The notes beneath the pieces were generated by a model, which was given only the letters and a program-made list of their open reading frames with translations, did not search any database and was not told the origin of the DNA. The translations under genes and the position numbers were made by a program. Below, piece after piece: positions 18,683 to 28,249 of a DNA stretch of 64,000 bases (positions are counted from its first letter, which is position 1; every line of letters starts with the position of its first letter). Source of the stretch: Lutibacter sp. (lineage in GTDB: Bacteria > Bacteroidota > Bacteroidia > Flavobacteriales > Flavobacteriaceae); assembly GCF_030692605.1 (NCBI RefSeq), contig NZ_JAUYUD010000114.1, positions 17,557 to 81,556 on the forward strand. The letters are read 5' to 3'.

Positions 18683-19267
18683 ATGGATAATTTTATTTTT
18701 TATCTTAAACAAGGCTTATTCCACGTATTGGATTGGAATGCTTATGACCACATTTTATTTTTAATTGCATTGGTCGTTATTTACGATTTTAAAAATTGGG
18801 GAAAATTGGCGTGGCTGGTAACACTTTTTACCATTGGTCACACATTATCATTAATCTTGGCGGCATACAAAATAGTGAATGTGAGTGGAGATTGGATTGA
18901 ATTTTTAATACCTGTAACTATTTTAATTACCGCTGTAGCAAATGTTATTTTTTCAAAAAACGTTAATAAATACGCTAAAACAAGCACAAATTTGATTTTT
19001 GCATTATTTTTTGGGTTAATTCATGGGCTCGGATTTTCAAGCTATTTTAAAATGATTATTGGAAATGAGGAAGATAAGTTTATTCCATTGTTAGAATTTG
19101 CGTTGGGTATCGAAATTTCCCAAATTATAATTGTAATAATTGTACTTATTTTGAGTTTTATTTTTCAATCACTTTTTAGATTTTCAAAAAGAGATTGGGT
19201 ATTGGTTTCTTCTTCAATTGTTATTGGAATGGTACTTCCAATTTTAAAGAGTTCAATATTTTGGTAA
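18683..19267 (+). CDS. HupE/UreJ-family membrane protein
   Basis: A 194-residue polytopic protein with about six helices. HVLDWNAYDHILFLIAL near the N-terminus, FTIGHTLSLILA and FGLIHGLGFSSYF carry the histidine motifs (HxxxGxDHxLF-like, GHSxTL-like, HGLGF) of the HupE/UreJ_2 family. Family members are linked to nickel or cobalt uptake in other bacteria, but in Flavobacteriia they occur without urease or hydrogenase genes, as here, so the metal role is uncertain. The gene sits 39 bp after the aminotransferase and 55 bp before the dCMP deaminase; it may share their transcript. Confidence 0.82.
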   Translation: MDNFIFYLKQGLFHVLDWNAYDHILFLIALVVIYDFKNWGKLAWLVTLFTIGHTLSLILAAYKIVNVSGDWIEFLIPVTILITAVANVIFSKNVNKYAKTSTNLIFALFFGLIHGLGFSSYFKMIIGNEEDKFIPLLEFALGIEISQIIIVIIVLILSFIFQSLFRFSKRDWVLVSSSIVIGMVLPILKSSIFW

Positions 19268-19322
19268 AATTATAACAGTGCATTTGTCTAATTCTTAATA
19301 TATTGGTAGCATAGAATAAATT

Positions 19323-19745
19323 ATGGATAAAAAACAACTAAAATACGATGAGGCTTATATGCGAATGGCTTTTGAATGGGCAAAATTATCGTATTGTGAA
19401 CGGAAAAAAGTAGGAGCATTAATTGTAAAAGATAGAATGATTATTTCGGATGGATTTAACGGAACTCCAACCGGATTTGAAAATTGTTGTGAAGAGGAAG
19501 GGTCTACAAAGTGGTATGTTTTACATGCTGAAGCAAATGCAATATTAAAAGTTGCTGCATCAACACAATCTTGTAAAAACTCAACGTTATATATTACCAT
19601 GTCTCCTTGCAAAGAATGCAGTAAATTAATTCATCAATCAGGAATAAAAAGAGTTGTATATGCAAATGCATATAAAGACACTACAGGGCTTGAATTTTTA
19701 CAAAAAGCAGGTGTAGAATTAACATATCTTAATAACATAAAATGA
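19323..19745 (+). CDS. dCMP deaminase-family protein
   Basis: A 140-residue cytidine/deoxycytidylate deaminase fold. The zinc site is complete: His68 and catalytic Glu70 in LHAEANAI, and Cys96/Cys99 in SPCKECSKLI. The family converts dCMP to dUMP to feed thymidylate synthesis; the ComEB-type members are of this length. GFNGTPTGFENCCEEEG upstream of the zinc motif is typical of dCMP deaminases. Its stop overlaps the start of the next gene by 4 bp (ATGA), which indicates translational coupling to the S41 protease. Confidence 0.9.
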   Translation: MDKKQLKYDEAYMRMAFEWAKLSYCERKKVGALIVKDRMIISDGFNGTPTGFENCCEEEGSTKWYVLHAEANAILKVAASTQSCKNSTLYITMSPCKECSKLIHQSGIKRVVYANAYKDTTGLEFLQKAGVELTYLNNIK

Positions 19746-21382
19746 AAAAAAGTAAAATATATCTTCCATTAATTATTGGTGTTGCTATTGCTGCAGGAAT
19801 TTTGATTGGCAGCAATTTCAATTTTAAAAATAAGCCAGCCTTTTTCAGCTCAAATTCCAACGAGTCTAAAATAAAAAAGTTGATAAACTTTATCGAATTT
19901 GATTATGTTGATAAAGTTGATACTGATAGTTTGTTAGATGAGGCTATTTCTAATATTTTACTAAAATTAGATCCGCATTCTGTATATATTCCAAAAGAAG
20001 AATTAAAACAACTTACAGAAAGTATGCAAGGTAGTTTTGTTGGTATTGGAGTCACTTTTTTAATGTACCAAGATACGGTAACAGTAACTAATGTAATTGA
20101 AGGTGGGCCAAGCGAAAGAGCAGGCCTTATAGACGGAGATAGAATTTTAATTGCCGGGAGAGATACATTATTTGGCAAAAGTATTGAGAAAAAAGCACAT
20201 TTAAATGCTATCGAAAAAGGAACTCCAATTGGAAACAGAAAGGTAAGTGATGCGGTAATGAAAGCGTTAAAAGGAGAACCAGACACAAAAGTTGAAATTA
20301 CAGTTTATAGAAGATCGAGCAATAAAGTGCTAAAAATTCCAATTACTAGAGGAGAGGTTGAAATAAAGAGCGTTACCGCTCATTATATGATTAATAAAAA
20401 TCTTGGGTATATTAATATTGAGCGTTTTGCTAGAACAACCTATGATGAATTTAAGGGAGCATTAGATGAGTTAAAAGCTAAAGGAATGACAGCGCTGGTA
20501 TTAGATTTAAGAGGGAATCCAGGTGGCTTTATGGACATTGCGAATAACATAATAGATGAATTTTTAGAAGATGGAAAACTAATAGTTTATACTAAAAATA
20601 AATCTGGATCAGTTGAAAAATCATTTTCAACAAAAAAAGGGGATTTTGAGAATGGAGATGTGTATGTTTTAATAGATCAAAATTCAGCGTCTGCAAGTGA
20701 AATTGTAGCTGGAGCATTGCAAGACAATGATAAAGGAATAATAATTGGCCGTCGCTCTTTCGGTAAAGGATTAGTGCAACAAGAAATGGGATTAGGTGAC
20801 GGGTCTGCAGTACGGTTAACAGTTTCACGCTATTATACTCCTACAGGAAGATCAATTCAAAAACCGTATGAACATGGTTCAAATAATGTATATAATAATG
20901 ACTATATAGAAAGAATTCATAATGGTGAGTTGTTTTCAAGAGATAGTATAAAAGTTGATAAAAAAAGAAAATATATTACTCCAAAAGGAAAAGAAGTTTA
21001 TGGTGGAGGGGGAATTATCCCAGATATTTTCGTGCCATTAGACACTTTAAATGGTTTTAGTACAGTTTATTATGGACAGATTAACGATTTTATTTTCACT
21101 TATATAGATAACCATAGAACAGAAATGAATAAATGGACTATGGATAATTTTGTTGCTAATTTTGATAAGGATGAGAGAATATTTAATCTTTATATCAAAG
21201 AATTAGATTTAAAATTCCCCGTAGCTCCATTAATTAGAAAAAACTTAAAAATATATTTTAATGCTGTTGTAGCACGAAATTTATTTGAAGAAACTGGTTA
21301 TTATTTAATTACTCATAAGGAGGATACCATGATTCAAAAAGTACTTGAGTTAGAGGCTAAGAAGAAAATAAAAACTAAATAA
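19742..21382 (+). CDS. S41 C-terminal processing protease
   Basis: A 546-residue protein with an N-terminal membrane anchor (YLPLIIGVAIAAGILIG), a PDZ domain at about residues 95-180 (SFVGIGVTFL, EGGPSERAGLIDGDRIL) and an S41 protease core. The catalytic dyad is Ser317 in NSASASEIVAGAL and Lys342 in SFGKGLVQ. The 25-residue spacing is that of CtpA/D1-processing proteases. It would cleave C-terminal ends of envelope proteins in the periplasm. A C-terminal extension of about 130 residues beyond the core is common in Bacteroidota members. Translation is coupled to the dCMP deaminase gene. Confidence 0.92.
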   Translation: MKKSKIYLPLIIGVAIAAGILIGSNFNFKNKPAFFSSNSNESKIKKLINFIEFDYVDKVDTDSLLDEAISNILLKLDPHSVYIPKEELKQLTESMQGSFVGIGVTFLMYQDTVTVTNVIEGGPSERAGLIDGDRILIAGRDTLFGKSIEKKAHLNAIEKGTPIGNRKVSDAVMKALKGEPDTKVEITVYRRSSNKVLKIPITRGEVEIKSVTAHYMINKNLGYINIERFARTTYDEFKGALDELKAKGMTALVLDLRGNPGGFMDIANNIIDEFLEDGKLIVYTKNKSGSVEKSFSTKKGDFENGDVYVLIDQNSASASEIVAGALQDNDKGIIIGRRSFGKGLVQQEMGLGDGSAVRLTVSRYYTPTGRSIQKPYEHGSNNVYNNDYIERIHNGELFSRDSIKVDKKRKYITPKGKEVYGGGGIIPDIFVPLDTLNGFSTVYYGQINDFIFTYIDNHRTEMNKWTMDNFVANFDKDERIFNLYIKELDLKFPVAPLIRKNLKIYFNAVVARNLFEETGYYLITHKEDTMIQKVLELEAKKKIKTK

Positions 21383-21400
21383 ATGGGCATATTTTAAATT

Positions 21401-22156
21401 TTGAAAATAACAAGAAAAATATATTTTGCCTCGGATCAACATTTTGGAGCTCCTACTTTTGAATTAAGTAAAGTAAGAGAACAAAAATTTGTGAATTGGC
21501 TTGATGTTATTAAAATAGATGCCGAAGTTATTTTCTTGTTAGGAGATTTATTCGATTTTTGGTTCGAGTATAAAAAAGCGGTTCCAAAAGGTTTTGTACG
21601 CGTTTTAGGAAAATTGGCCGAATTGCAAGATAGCGGAATTCAAATTCACTTTTTTGTTGGTAATCACGATTTATGGATGAATGATTATTTTGAAAAAGAA
21701 CTAAATATTCCTGTATATCACCAACCAAAAGAGTTTCAATTTAATGATAAATTTTTTTTAATTGGACATGGAGATGGTTTAGGTCCTGGCGATAAGGGTT
21801 ATAAACGAATGAAAAAAGTATTTACTAATCCGTTTTCTAAATGGCTTTATAAATGGCTTCATCCAGATATTGGTATACGTTTAGCACAATATCTATCTGT
21901 ATCAAATAAATTAATTTCAGGAGCCGAAGATGTAAAATTTTTAGGAGAAGAAAATGAATGGTTGGCTCAATATTGTAAAAAGAAATTAACAGAGAAATAC
22001 TATGATTTTTTTATTTTTGGACATCGTCATCTGCCTTTAGAAATAAGTATTTCTGAAACTTCAAAATACATAAATACAGGCGATTGGATTGTTCATTTTA
22101 CCTATGCCGTTTTTGAGGGAGAAAAATTAGAGTTAAAAACATTCGGGTTAATCTAA
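21401..22156 (+). CDS. lpxH: UDP-2,3-diacylglucosamine diphosphatase (LpxH-like)
   Basis: A 251-residue calcineurin-like phosphoesterase. Metal ligands are in SDQHFGAP, LGDLFDFWFEY, GNHDLWMND, GHGDGLGPGD and FGHRHLP, the order typical of LpxH, which splits UDP-diacylglucosamine to lipid X in lipid A synthesis. The start is TTG at 21401: the only close upstream ATG (21383) meets a stop after four codons, and later ATGs would remove the first metal motif. The gene begins 18 bp after the protease stop, so it is probably in the same transcript. Confidence 0.87.
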   Translation: MKITRKIYFASDQHFGAPTFELSKVREQKFVNWLDVIKIDAEVIFLLGDLFDFWFEYKKAVPKGFVRVLGKLAELQDSGIQIHFFVGNHDLWMNDYFEKELNIPVYHQPKEFQFNDKFFLIGHGDGLGPGDKGYKRMKKVFTNPFSKWLYKWLHPDIGIRLAQYLSVSNKLISGAEDVKFLGEENEWLAQYCKKKLTEKYYDFFIFGHRHLPLEISISETSKYINTGDWIVHFTYAVFEGEKLELKTFGLI

Positions 22157-22404
22157 ATAAAACATTTTTTTAAGTGATTAAAAATAAACAGTAACAGTAT
22201 TTTAATATTTGATGTAAACATTCGTCAAAAAAAAGGGATGTTTAAAATTTTCAAAAAAAAACTTAATTTAAAGTTGTTAATTTCTTATTAAACCCTTGTT
22301 ATTCCTTAAATTTTTAACCAATTTTTAACAAAGAAACAGAAAAAAAATCCGCTATTTGCAGTGCGAATTAAAGGGTGCCATTTTGCACAAAAAAATATAG
22401 AATT

Positions 22405-23412
22405 ATGATAGAAGATACCAATACTACATTTGATATTAAAGCTATTAATGAAAAAATAGAAAGAGAAAGTGCTTTTGTTGATTTGTTAATGATGGAAATG
22501 AACAAAGTTATTGTAGGACAAAAACATATGGTTGAACGACTTTTAATAGGTTTATTAGGCAATGGGCATATTTTGCTTGAAGGTGTTCCTGGATTAGCTA
22601 AAACACTTGCTATTAACACCTTAGCTAAAGCTGTTGATGGTAAGTTTAGTAGAATTCAGTTTACACCAGATTTGTTGCCTGCAGATGTTGTAGGAACAAT
22701 GATTTACAGTGTAAAAGACAATGATTTTACCATAAAAAAAGGACCAATTTTCGCAAACTTTGTTTTAGCAGATGAGATTAACAGAGCGCCTGCAAAAGTG
22801 CAATCGGCATTATTAGAAGCAATGCAAGAGCGACAAATTACTATTGGAGATACTACTTTTAAATTAGACGAGCCTTTTTTAGTAATGGCAACTCAAAACC
22901 CTATAGAGCAAGAAGGAACGTATCCGTTGCCCGAAGCACAAGTGGATCGTTTTATGCTTAAAACGGTAATTGATTACCCTAAAATGGATGAAGAACAATT
23001 GATTATGCGTCAGAATTTAAATGATTCTAGCGCAACGGTTAATTCGGTAGCGTCTTTAGCACAAATTAAAAAAGCCAGACAAGCCGTGAAGGAAGTTTAC
23101 ATGGATGAAAAAATCGAAAAATATATATTAGATATTGTTTTCGCAACGCGTTATCCTGAAAAATACAACTTACAAGAATTAAAAGGTCTTATTAGTTTTG
23201 GAGCTTCACCTAGAGGAAGTATCAACCTTGCCCTTTCAGCTAAATGTTATGCTTTTATTAAACGAAGAGGATATGTAATTCCTGAAGATGTACGCGCAGT
23301 TGTGCACGATGTGCTTCGTCATAGAATTGGAATTACTTATGAAGCCGAGGCTGAAAACATTACTTCAGAAGACATAATTAATAAAATTGTAAATCAAGTA
23401 GAAGTCCCTTAA
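22405..23412 (+). CDS. MoxR-family AAA ATPase
   Basis: I start at ATG 22405 (335 residues), since an in-frame GTG at 22375 adds ten residues that fit no family start. Walker A is GVPGLAKT, Walker B VLADEINRAP, sensor 1 VMATQNPIEQEGTYPLPEAQ, and the C-terminal lid has SFGASPRGSINLALSAKCYAF. MoxR ATPases act as chaperones with von Willebrand A-domain proteins; the DUF58 and BatA/BatB genes follow directly. It opens the Bat operon after a 248-bp intergenic region in which I see no strong promoter match. Confidence 0.93.
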   Translation: MIEDTNTTFDIKAINEKIERESAFVDLLMMEMNKVIVGQKHMVERLLIGLLGNGHILLEGVPGLAKTLAINTLAKAVDGKFSRIQFTPDLLPADVVGTMIYSVKDNDFTIKKGPIFANFVLADEINRAPAKVQSALLEAMQERQITIGDTTFKLDEPFLVMATQNPIEQEGTYPLPEAQVDRFMLKTVIDYPKMDEEQLIMRQNLNDSSATVNSVASLAQIKKARQAVKEVYMDEKIEKYILDIVFATRYPEKYNLQELKGLISFGASPRGSINLALSAKCYAFIKRRGYVIPEDVRAVVHDVLRHRIGITYEAEAENITSEDIINKIVNQVEVP

Positions 23413-23413
23413 G

Positions 23414-23497
23414 CCCCTTTTAATTCCCCAAAGGGGAAATTTAAGAAAGCTTAAATAGTAAAATTTAACAAAAAGTCCTCTTTCCTTTGGAGAGAGG
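23414..23497 (+). repeat. Two small hairpins between moxR and the DUF58 gene
   Basis: ccccttt (23414-23420) pairs with aaagggg (23430-23436). A second stem, cctctttcc (23477-23485), pairs with ggagagagg (23489-23497) with one G-U position. The sequence style (G/C-rich arms in an AT-rich operon, then ggttgggagagagg) resembles the short palindromic spacers scattered in flavobacterial genomes. It may attenuate or process the operon mRNA. Confidence 0.5.
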
Positions 23498-23513
23498 GTT
23501 GGGAGAGAGGCCA

Positions 23514-24386
23514 ATGGATACCAAAGAAATACTTAAAAAAGTTCGAAAAATAGAGATTAAGACTCGTAAGCTGTCTGATCATATTTTTTCAGGTGAATAT
23601 CATAGTTCATTTAAAGGACGCGGTATGACTTTTTCCGAAGTGCGTCAATATCAATATGGAGACGATGTGAGAGCTATTGACTGGAATGTTACTGCTCGAT
23701 TTAATGAACCATATATAAAAGTTTTTGAGGAAGAAAGAGAGCTAACTATGATGTTGTTAGTTGATATAAGTGGTTCAGAATTTTTTGGAACAACACAACA
23801 ATTTAAAAGAGACACCATTACAGAAATTGCTGCAACCTTAGCGTTTTCGGCAATACAAAATAACGATAAAGTTGGTTTGATGCTGTTTTCTGATTCGGTA
23901 GAGTTATTTATTCCTCCTAAAAAGGGGAAAAGTCACGTTTTAAGAATTATTAGGGAATTAATAGAATTTCATCCAAAAAGCACCAATACTAATATTACCG
24001 AAGCGCTTAAATTTTTATCGAGTGTAATAAAAAAGAAAGCGATTGTTTTTATGTTGTCCGATTTTATAGATACCGCCTATGAACAAACGCTTAAAATAGT
24101 CGGTAAAAAACACGATTTAACTGGAATAAGAGTATTTGATAAACATGATGTGGAAATTCCAAATTTAGGAATGGTTCATATGTTAGATGCAGAAACAGGG
24201 AATACCATTGTAGTTAATACGGCTTCAAAAAAAGTGAGAACAAGCTACAAGGCAAATTATCTAGAAAGTGTCGATTATTTTGAAAAATCTTTTAGTCATA
24301 GTGGTGCAGGAGTTATAAGCACAAGAATTGACGAAGGTTATGTTAAAAAATTATTAGGATATTTTAAACGCAAAGGAGCAAGATAG
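23514..24386 (+). CDS. DUF58 domain protein of the Bat operon
   Basis: Start chosen at ATG 23514 (290 residues); the longer frame would begin inside the hairpin repeat. The DUF58 signature is FKGRGMTFSEVRQYQYGDDVRAIDWNVTARF, followed by a vWA-like fold with MLLVDISGS (a MIDAS-like DxSxS) and VFMLSDFIDT. These proteins pair with MoxR ATPases and vWA proteins. It lies between moxR and the bat genes, as in most Bacteroidota Bat loci. Confidence 0.9.
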   Translation: MDTKEILKKVRKIEIKTRKLSDHIFSGEYHSSFKGRGMTFSEVRQYQYGDDVRAIDWNVTARFNEPYIKVFEEERELTMMLLVDISGSEFFGTTQQFKRDTITEIAATLAFSAIQNNDKVGLMLFSDSVELFIPPKKGKSHVLRIIRELIEFHPKSTNTNITEALKFLSSVIKKKAIVFMLSDFIDTAYEQTLKIVGKKHDLTGIRVFDKHDVEIPNLGMVHMLDAETGNTIVVNTASKKVRTSYKANYLESVDYFEKSFSHSGAGVISTRIDEGYVKKLLGYFKRKGAR

Positions 24387-24405
24387 CCAATTGAAAAGAG
24401 AGTTT

Positions 24406-25326
24406 ATGCGGAATTTAAGGAAACATTTAGTTTATATATTTTTAGTTATTGGTATTATTGGATATTCCCAGCAAAACCTAATAAAAGTAACTGTTGATAC
24501 TACTGCTATTAAAATTGGAGAACAAATTCAATATAAAATAAGTGTTGAAGGAAAAAGAAACATTCTTTTTTCAAAATTCGCTTTAGATAGCTTGGGAAAA
24601 ATAGAAGTTGTTGAATCGTTTCCAGTAGATACCCTTAAAAACAGCTTAGAAAAAAGATATTTACTTACAAGTTTTGATAGTGGTCGGTATGTGATTCCAA
24701 AACAACAAGTGCTTCTTAATAATAAAATATACCTTACAGATTCGGTATTGATAAATGTTGCCACCGTAAAAGTTGACACGTTAAAACAAAAAATGTTTGA
24801 GATAAAAGCAATTAAAAGCGAACCAAAAACATTTGATGATTATAAACCATTATTATGGTGGATATTATTGATTTTGGCCATAATTGCAATTGCACTCTAT
24901 TTTATTTTAAGAAAGAAAAAAGTAAAAGAAATACCTGTAATTTATATTGCTCCAATTCAAGAAGCAATGCAACGTTTAAAAGAATTAGACGAAAAGCAAT
25001 TGTTACAGCAAAACAAAATTAAATTGTATTATACGGAATTAACCGAAATTGTTAGAACGTATATAGAAAAAGAAACTCATATACCAGCACTAGAATCAAC
25101 TACGAATGAATTGATTGAAACGATTATAGATTTTAATTCATCAAGTAATTTAGGAATTTCTAAAAACACCATAATAGAATTAAAAGAAGTATTACAAAGT
25201 GCTGATTTAGTAAAATTTGCAAAGTCAAAACCAATAGTTGAAGAAATTAAACAGCATAGAAACCTATCTGAACAAATTATTCAAAATATAAAAACCATTA
25301 AAAAAGAAGAAAATGAACTGGAATAA
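24406..25326 (+). CDS. Bat-operon single-span membrane protein
   Basis: I prefer the ATG at 24406 (306 residues), preceded by aaagagag, over a TTG at 24391. There is an N-terminal signal (YIFLVIGIIGYSQQ), an exported beta-rich part to about residue 145, one membrane span (LLWWILLILAIIAIALYFIL) and a cytoplasmic, helical C-terminal part of about 130 residues. I do not recognise a named domain with certainty; in other Bacteroidota Bat operons a protein of this layout, sometimes compared with DUF4381, occupies the same place before BatA. The 3' end overlaps batA by 14 bp. Confidence 0.8.
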   Translation: MRNLRKHLVYIFLVIGIIGYSQQNLIKVTVDTTAIKIGEQIQYKISVEGKRNILFSKFALDSLGKIEVVESFPVDTLKNSLEKRYLLTSFDSGRYVIPKQQVLLNNKIYLTDSVLINVATVKVDTLKQKMFEIKAIKSEPKTFDDYKPLLWWILLILAIIAIALYFILRKKKVKEIPVIYIAPIQEAMQRLKELDEKQLLQQNKIKLYYTELTEIVRTYIEKETHIPALESTTNELIETIIDFNSSSNLGISKNTIIELKEVLQSADLVKFAKSKPIVEEIKQHRNLSEQIIQNIKTIKKEENELE

Positions 25327-26320
25327 TTTTGAGTTTATGCATCCTCAGTTTTTGTGGCTTTTACTAGTAGTGCCACTTATTGGGTTATGGTTTTTCTTCA
25401 ATAGAAAAAAGGATACAGCTACCTTAAAAATGGCAAGCACCAAAGGTTTTCTAAAAAGCGAATCATTTATTTCGAAGTTAAAACCTGTTTTATATGGTTT
25501 AAGACTGATTTCAATTTCATTATTGTTAGTTGCGCTAGCAAGGCCAAGAATAGTAGAGGTTAGCGAACAAACCAAAACAAATAAAGGAATTGATATTGTT
25601 ATGGCAATTGACGTTTCGGCTAGTATGTTGGCAAGAGATTTAAAACCGAACAGGCTAGAAGCATTAAAAATTGTAGCCACAGAATTTGTAAATCAGCGTC
25701 CAAATGATCGTATTGGAATAGTGGTATATGCTGGAGAAAGTTTTACACAAACACCCATTACAAGCGATAAAAGAATAATTAGAAACACCATTGAAAACAT
25801 AAAGTGGGGTGACCTTGAAGGAGGAACAGCAGTTGGAATGGGTTTAGGATCGGCCGTAAATAGGTTAAAAGAGAGTAAAGCCACTAGTAAAGTAATTATT
25901 TTACTTACAGATGGTGTTAATAATACTGGATTTGTAGACCCAAAAACGGCTACAGAATTAGCGGTTGGACTTGGCATAAAAGTATACACCATTGGTATTG
26001 GAACCAACGGAACGGCATCATTCCCGTATGCTCAAGATCCAGTCACAGGGCAATTGTTATTTAGAAATTCGCCTGTTGAAATTGATGAAGAATTGCTAAA
26101 ATATATTGCAAAAGAAACAGAAGGTAGGTATTTTAGAGCAACAGACAATAGTAAACTAAAAGCCATTTATCAAGAAATTAATAAATTGGAAAAAACAGAG
26201 GTTGAGGAATTTAAATATTATAATTACCAAGAAAAATATAGAATATTGGTGATTTTAGCACTGTTTTTAATTGCAATAGAATTGGCGCTAAAACATACCA
26301 TATTTAGAAGTTTTATTTAG
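25313..26320 (+). CDS. batA: BatA, von Willebrand A-domain membrane protein
   Basis: A 335-residue protein with two N-terminal membrane spans (FLWLLLVVPLIGLWFFF; LYGLRLISISLLLVALA), a vWA domain with a complete MIDAS (Asp100, Ser102, Ser104 in AIDVSASML; later T in SFTQTPIT and D in LLTDGVNN) and a C-terminal span (ILVILALFLIAIELALK). This is the BatA architecture. Bat proteins were named for aerotolerance in Bacteroides; the molecular role is still poorly known. It overlaps the preceding gene by 14 bp and is followed by an 82-bp AT-rich gap and a paralogue. Confidence 0.92.
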   Translation: MNWNNFEFMHPQFLWLLLVVPLIGLWFFFNRKKDTATLKMASTKGFLKSESFISKLKPVLYGLRLISISLLLVALARPRIVEVSEQTKTNKGIDIVMAIDVSASMLARDLKPNRLEALKIVATEFVNQRPNDRIGIVVYAGESFTQTPITSDKRIIRNTIENIKWGDLEGGTAVGMGLGSAVNRLKESKATSKVIILLTDGVNNTGFVDPKTATELAVGLGIKVYTIGIGTNGTASFPYAQDPVTGQLLFRNSPVEIDEELLKYIAKETEGRYFRATDNSKLKAIYQEINKLEKTEVEEFKYYNYQEKYRILVILALFLIAIELALKHTIFRSFI

Positions 26321-26402
26321 AAAGTTAAATGTTTAGATATCAAAAGTTGAAAATCAAACTATAAACTGAAAGTTTAGAACTTAAAACTTAAAATTAGTAA
26401 GA

Positions 26403-27458
26403 ATGTATCAAATAGAAGAACCAACATATTTTATATACCTTTCAATTATTCCGGTAATAGTTGCGATGTTTTTTTGGTTGCTTTGGTGGAAAAAAAAGAC
26501 TCAAAAAAACTTTGCAGACAAGTTGTTATTGGAAAAATTGAGTCCCGAAAAATCTTCGTTTAAGTCCTTTTTAAAAATAACAGTAATTTGTTTGGCATTG
26601 GCTTTTTTAGTTGTTTCTCTAACGAATCCCAAAATGGGAACTAAATTAGAAACAGTTAAAAGACAAGGAGTAGATATTGTTTTTGCATTAGATGTGTCTG
26701 CAAGTATGTTAGCCGAAGATATCGCCCCAAGTAGGTTAGACAAGGCAAAACAAATAATAACCAAAGTAATAGATAATTTAGGAAGCGATAGAATTGGTGT
26801 TATTATTTATGCCGGAAATTCGTACCCACTTTTACCAATTACTACCGATCACGCAGCGGCAAAAATGTTTTTGCAAAATGCCAGTACCAATATGGTTTCT
26901 AGTCAAGGAACAGCAATAAATGAAGCAATTGAAAGGGCTATAACCTATTATGATAATGATGAAAAAACCAATCGGTTTTTATTTATTGTTTCAGATGGTG
27001 AGGATCACGAAGAAAACACATTAGAATTGGCTAGAAAAGCCAATGAAGAAAAAATAAAAATATTTACCATTGCGATTGGGACCGAGCAAGGAGGTCCAAT
27101 TCCTTTAAAAGAAAATAACACGGTAATTGGTTACAAGAAAGACTCAAAAGGGGAAGTAGTTATTACTCAAATGAAAGCTCAAGTATTAAAGGATATTGCT
27201 TTAGAAGGCAATGGTAAATATATTGATGGAAACAGAACTCAAGAAACAATAAATACAATTAAAGATTTGTTGGTAAAAGCGGAGAAAAGCGAATTTGAAA
27301 CCAAACAATTTTCCGATTATAAAGATCAATTCCAGTGGTTTATTGCACTAGGTTTGTTATTTCTTATTTTTGACGCGTTGTTGCTAGATAAGAAAACCAA
27401 ATGGGTTCAAAAGTTAAATTTATTCAATCAGTCCAATGAAAATAAAAGTAAAAAATAG
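26403..27458 (+). CDS. batB: BatB, von Willebrand A-domain membrane protein
   Basis: A 351-residue paralogue of BatA. Membrane spans at the N-terminus (FIYLSIIPVIVAMFFWLLWW; FLKITVICLALAFLVVSL), MIDAS Asp97/Ser99/Ser101 in ALDVSASML, TDHAAAKMF, IVSDGEDHEENT, and a C-terminal span near FIALGLLFLIFDALLL. BatA and BatB are thought to form a membrane complex. The gene overlaps batC by 23 bp, so the two are translationally coupled. Confidence 0.92.
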   Translation: MYQIEEPTYFIYLSIIPVIVAMFFWLLWWKKKTQKNFADKLLLEKLSPEKSSFKSFLKITVICLALAFLVVSLTNPKMGTKLETVKRQGVDIVFALDVSASMLAEDIAPSRLDKAKQIITKVIDNLGSDRIGVIIYAGNSYPLLPITTDHAAAKMFLQNASTNMVSSQGTAINEAIERAITYYDNDEKTNRFLFIVSDGEDHEENTLELARKANEEKIKIFTIAIGTEQGGPIPLKENNTVIGYKKDSKGEVVITQMKAQVLKDIALEGNGKYIDGNRTQETINTIKDLLVKAEKSEFETKQFSDYKDQFQWFIALGLLFLIFDALLLDKKTKWVQKLNLFNQSNENKSKK

Positions 27459-28245
27459 CATCCATTCATCTTACCTATTTTTACTATTTATAGGGTGTAC
27501 AACTGTGGTTTTTTCGCAAGAAATATCGCCGGAACAACTGCAACGTGAAGCTAGAAAAGAAGTTAGAGATGGAAATAAATTATACAACGAACTTAAATTT
27601 GATGAAGCAGAAGCAGCTTATAAAAGAGCTTTAGCAAAAACGCCTAATTACCCAACTGCTTCATATAATTTAGGAAACTCAGTTTATCAACAAAATAGAA
27701 ATAAAGAAGCAGTTGGCCAGTTTGAAATAGCTGCAAAAACTGCAAAAGATAAATTTTCTTTGGCAGAATCTTTTCATAATATGGGAAATGCTACTATGAA
27801 AGAAAAACAATACGCACAAGCTGTTGAAGCTTATAAAAATGCCCTGAGGAACAATTCAAAAGATGATGAAACACGTTATAACTTAGCTTTAGCACAAGAA
27901 TTATTAAAAAAAGAACAAGATAAAAACAAAGACGATAAAAAAGATAACAAAGACGATAAAAATAAAGATCAAAAAGATAAAGAAGGAGGAGATAAAGATA
28001 AAAAGGACGATAAAAAGGACAACGAAAATAAAGGAAAAGACAAAAAAGACGATCATGGCAATCAGAAAAAAGAGGATCAAAAGCAAGATCAAAAAGAGAA
28101 GAAGCAACAACGACCAAGTGAATTGTCTCCTGAACAAATAGCTCAATTATTAGAGGCAATGAACAACGAGGAAAATAAAACACAACAAAAAATTAACGCC
28201 AAACAAGCTAAAGGCAAAAAAATAAAACAAGAAAAAGACTGGTAA
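27436..28245 (+). CDS. batC: BatC, TPR protein with a long Lys/Asp-rich tract
   Basis: A 269-residue exported protein. A signal peptide ends near VVFSQE; TPR units follow at about residues 35-150 (LKFDEAEAAYKRALAKTPNY; AQAVEAYKNALRNNSKDDE). From about 155 to 230 the protein is almost only Lys, Asp, Asn, Glu and Gln, with repeated KDDK/KDNK words. This is a highly charged disordered linker. The end (LSPEQIAQLLEAMNNEE) is again helical and is typical of BatC. The low-complexity stretch also makes long spurious hydrophobic reading frames on the other strand, which I leave out. Confidence 0.88.
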   Translation: MKIKVKNSIHSSYLFLLFIGCTTVVFSQEISPEQLQREARKEVRDGNKLYNELKFDEAEAAYKRALAKTPNYPTASYNLGNSVYQQNRNKEAVGQFEIAAKTAKDKFSLAESFHNMGNATMKEKQYAQAVEAYKNALRNNSKDDETRYNLALAQELLKKEQDKNKDDKKDNKDDKNKDQKDKEGGDKDKKDDKKDNENKGKDKKDDHGNQKKEDQKQDQKEKKQQRPSELSPEQIAQLLEAMNNEENKTQQKINAKQAKGKKIKQEKDW

Positions 28246-28249
28246 TAGA

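Noticed and set aside
22157..22404. Promoter or riboswitch before moxR
   Set aside because: AT-rich sequence with several partial -7-like words but no TTG-N-TAnnTTTG combination and no convincing conserved fold.
27794..28183. Long hydrophobic open frames opposite batC
   Set aside because: They are the complement of the Lys/Asp-rich low-complexity tract and have no independent gene features.
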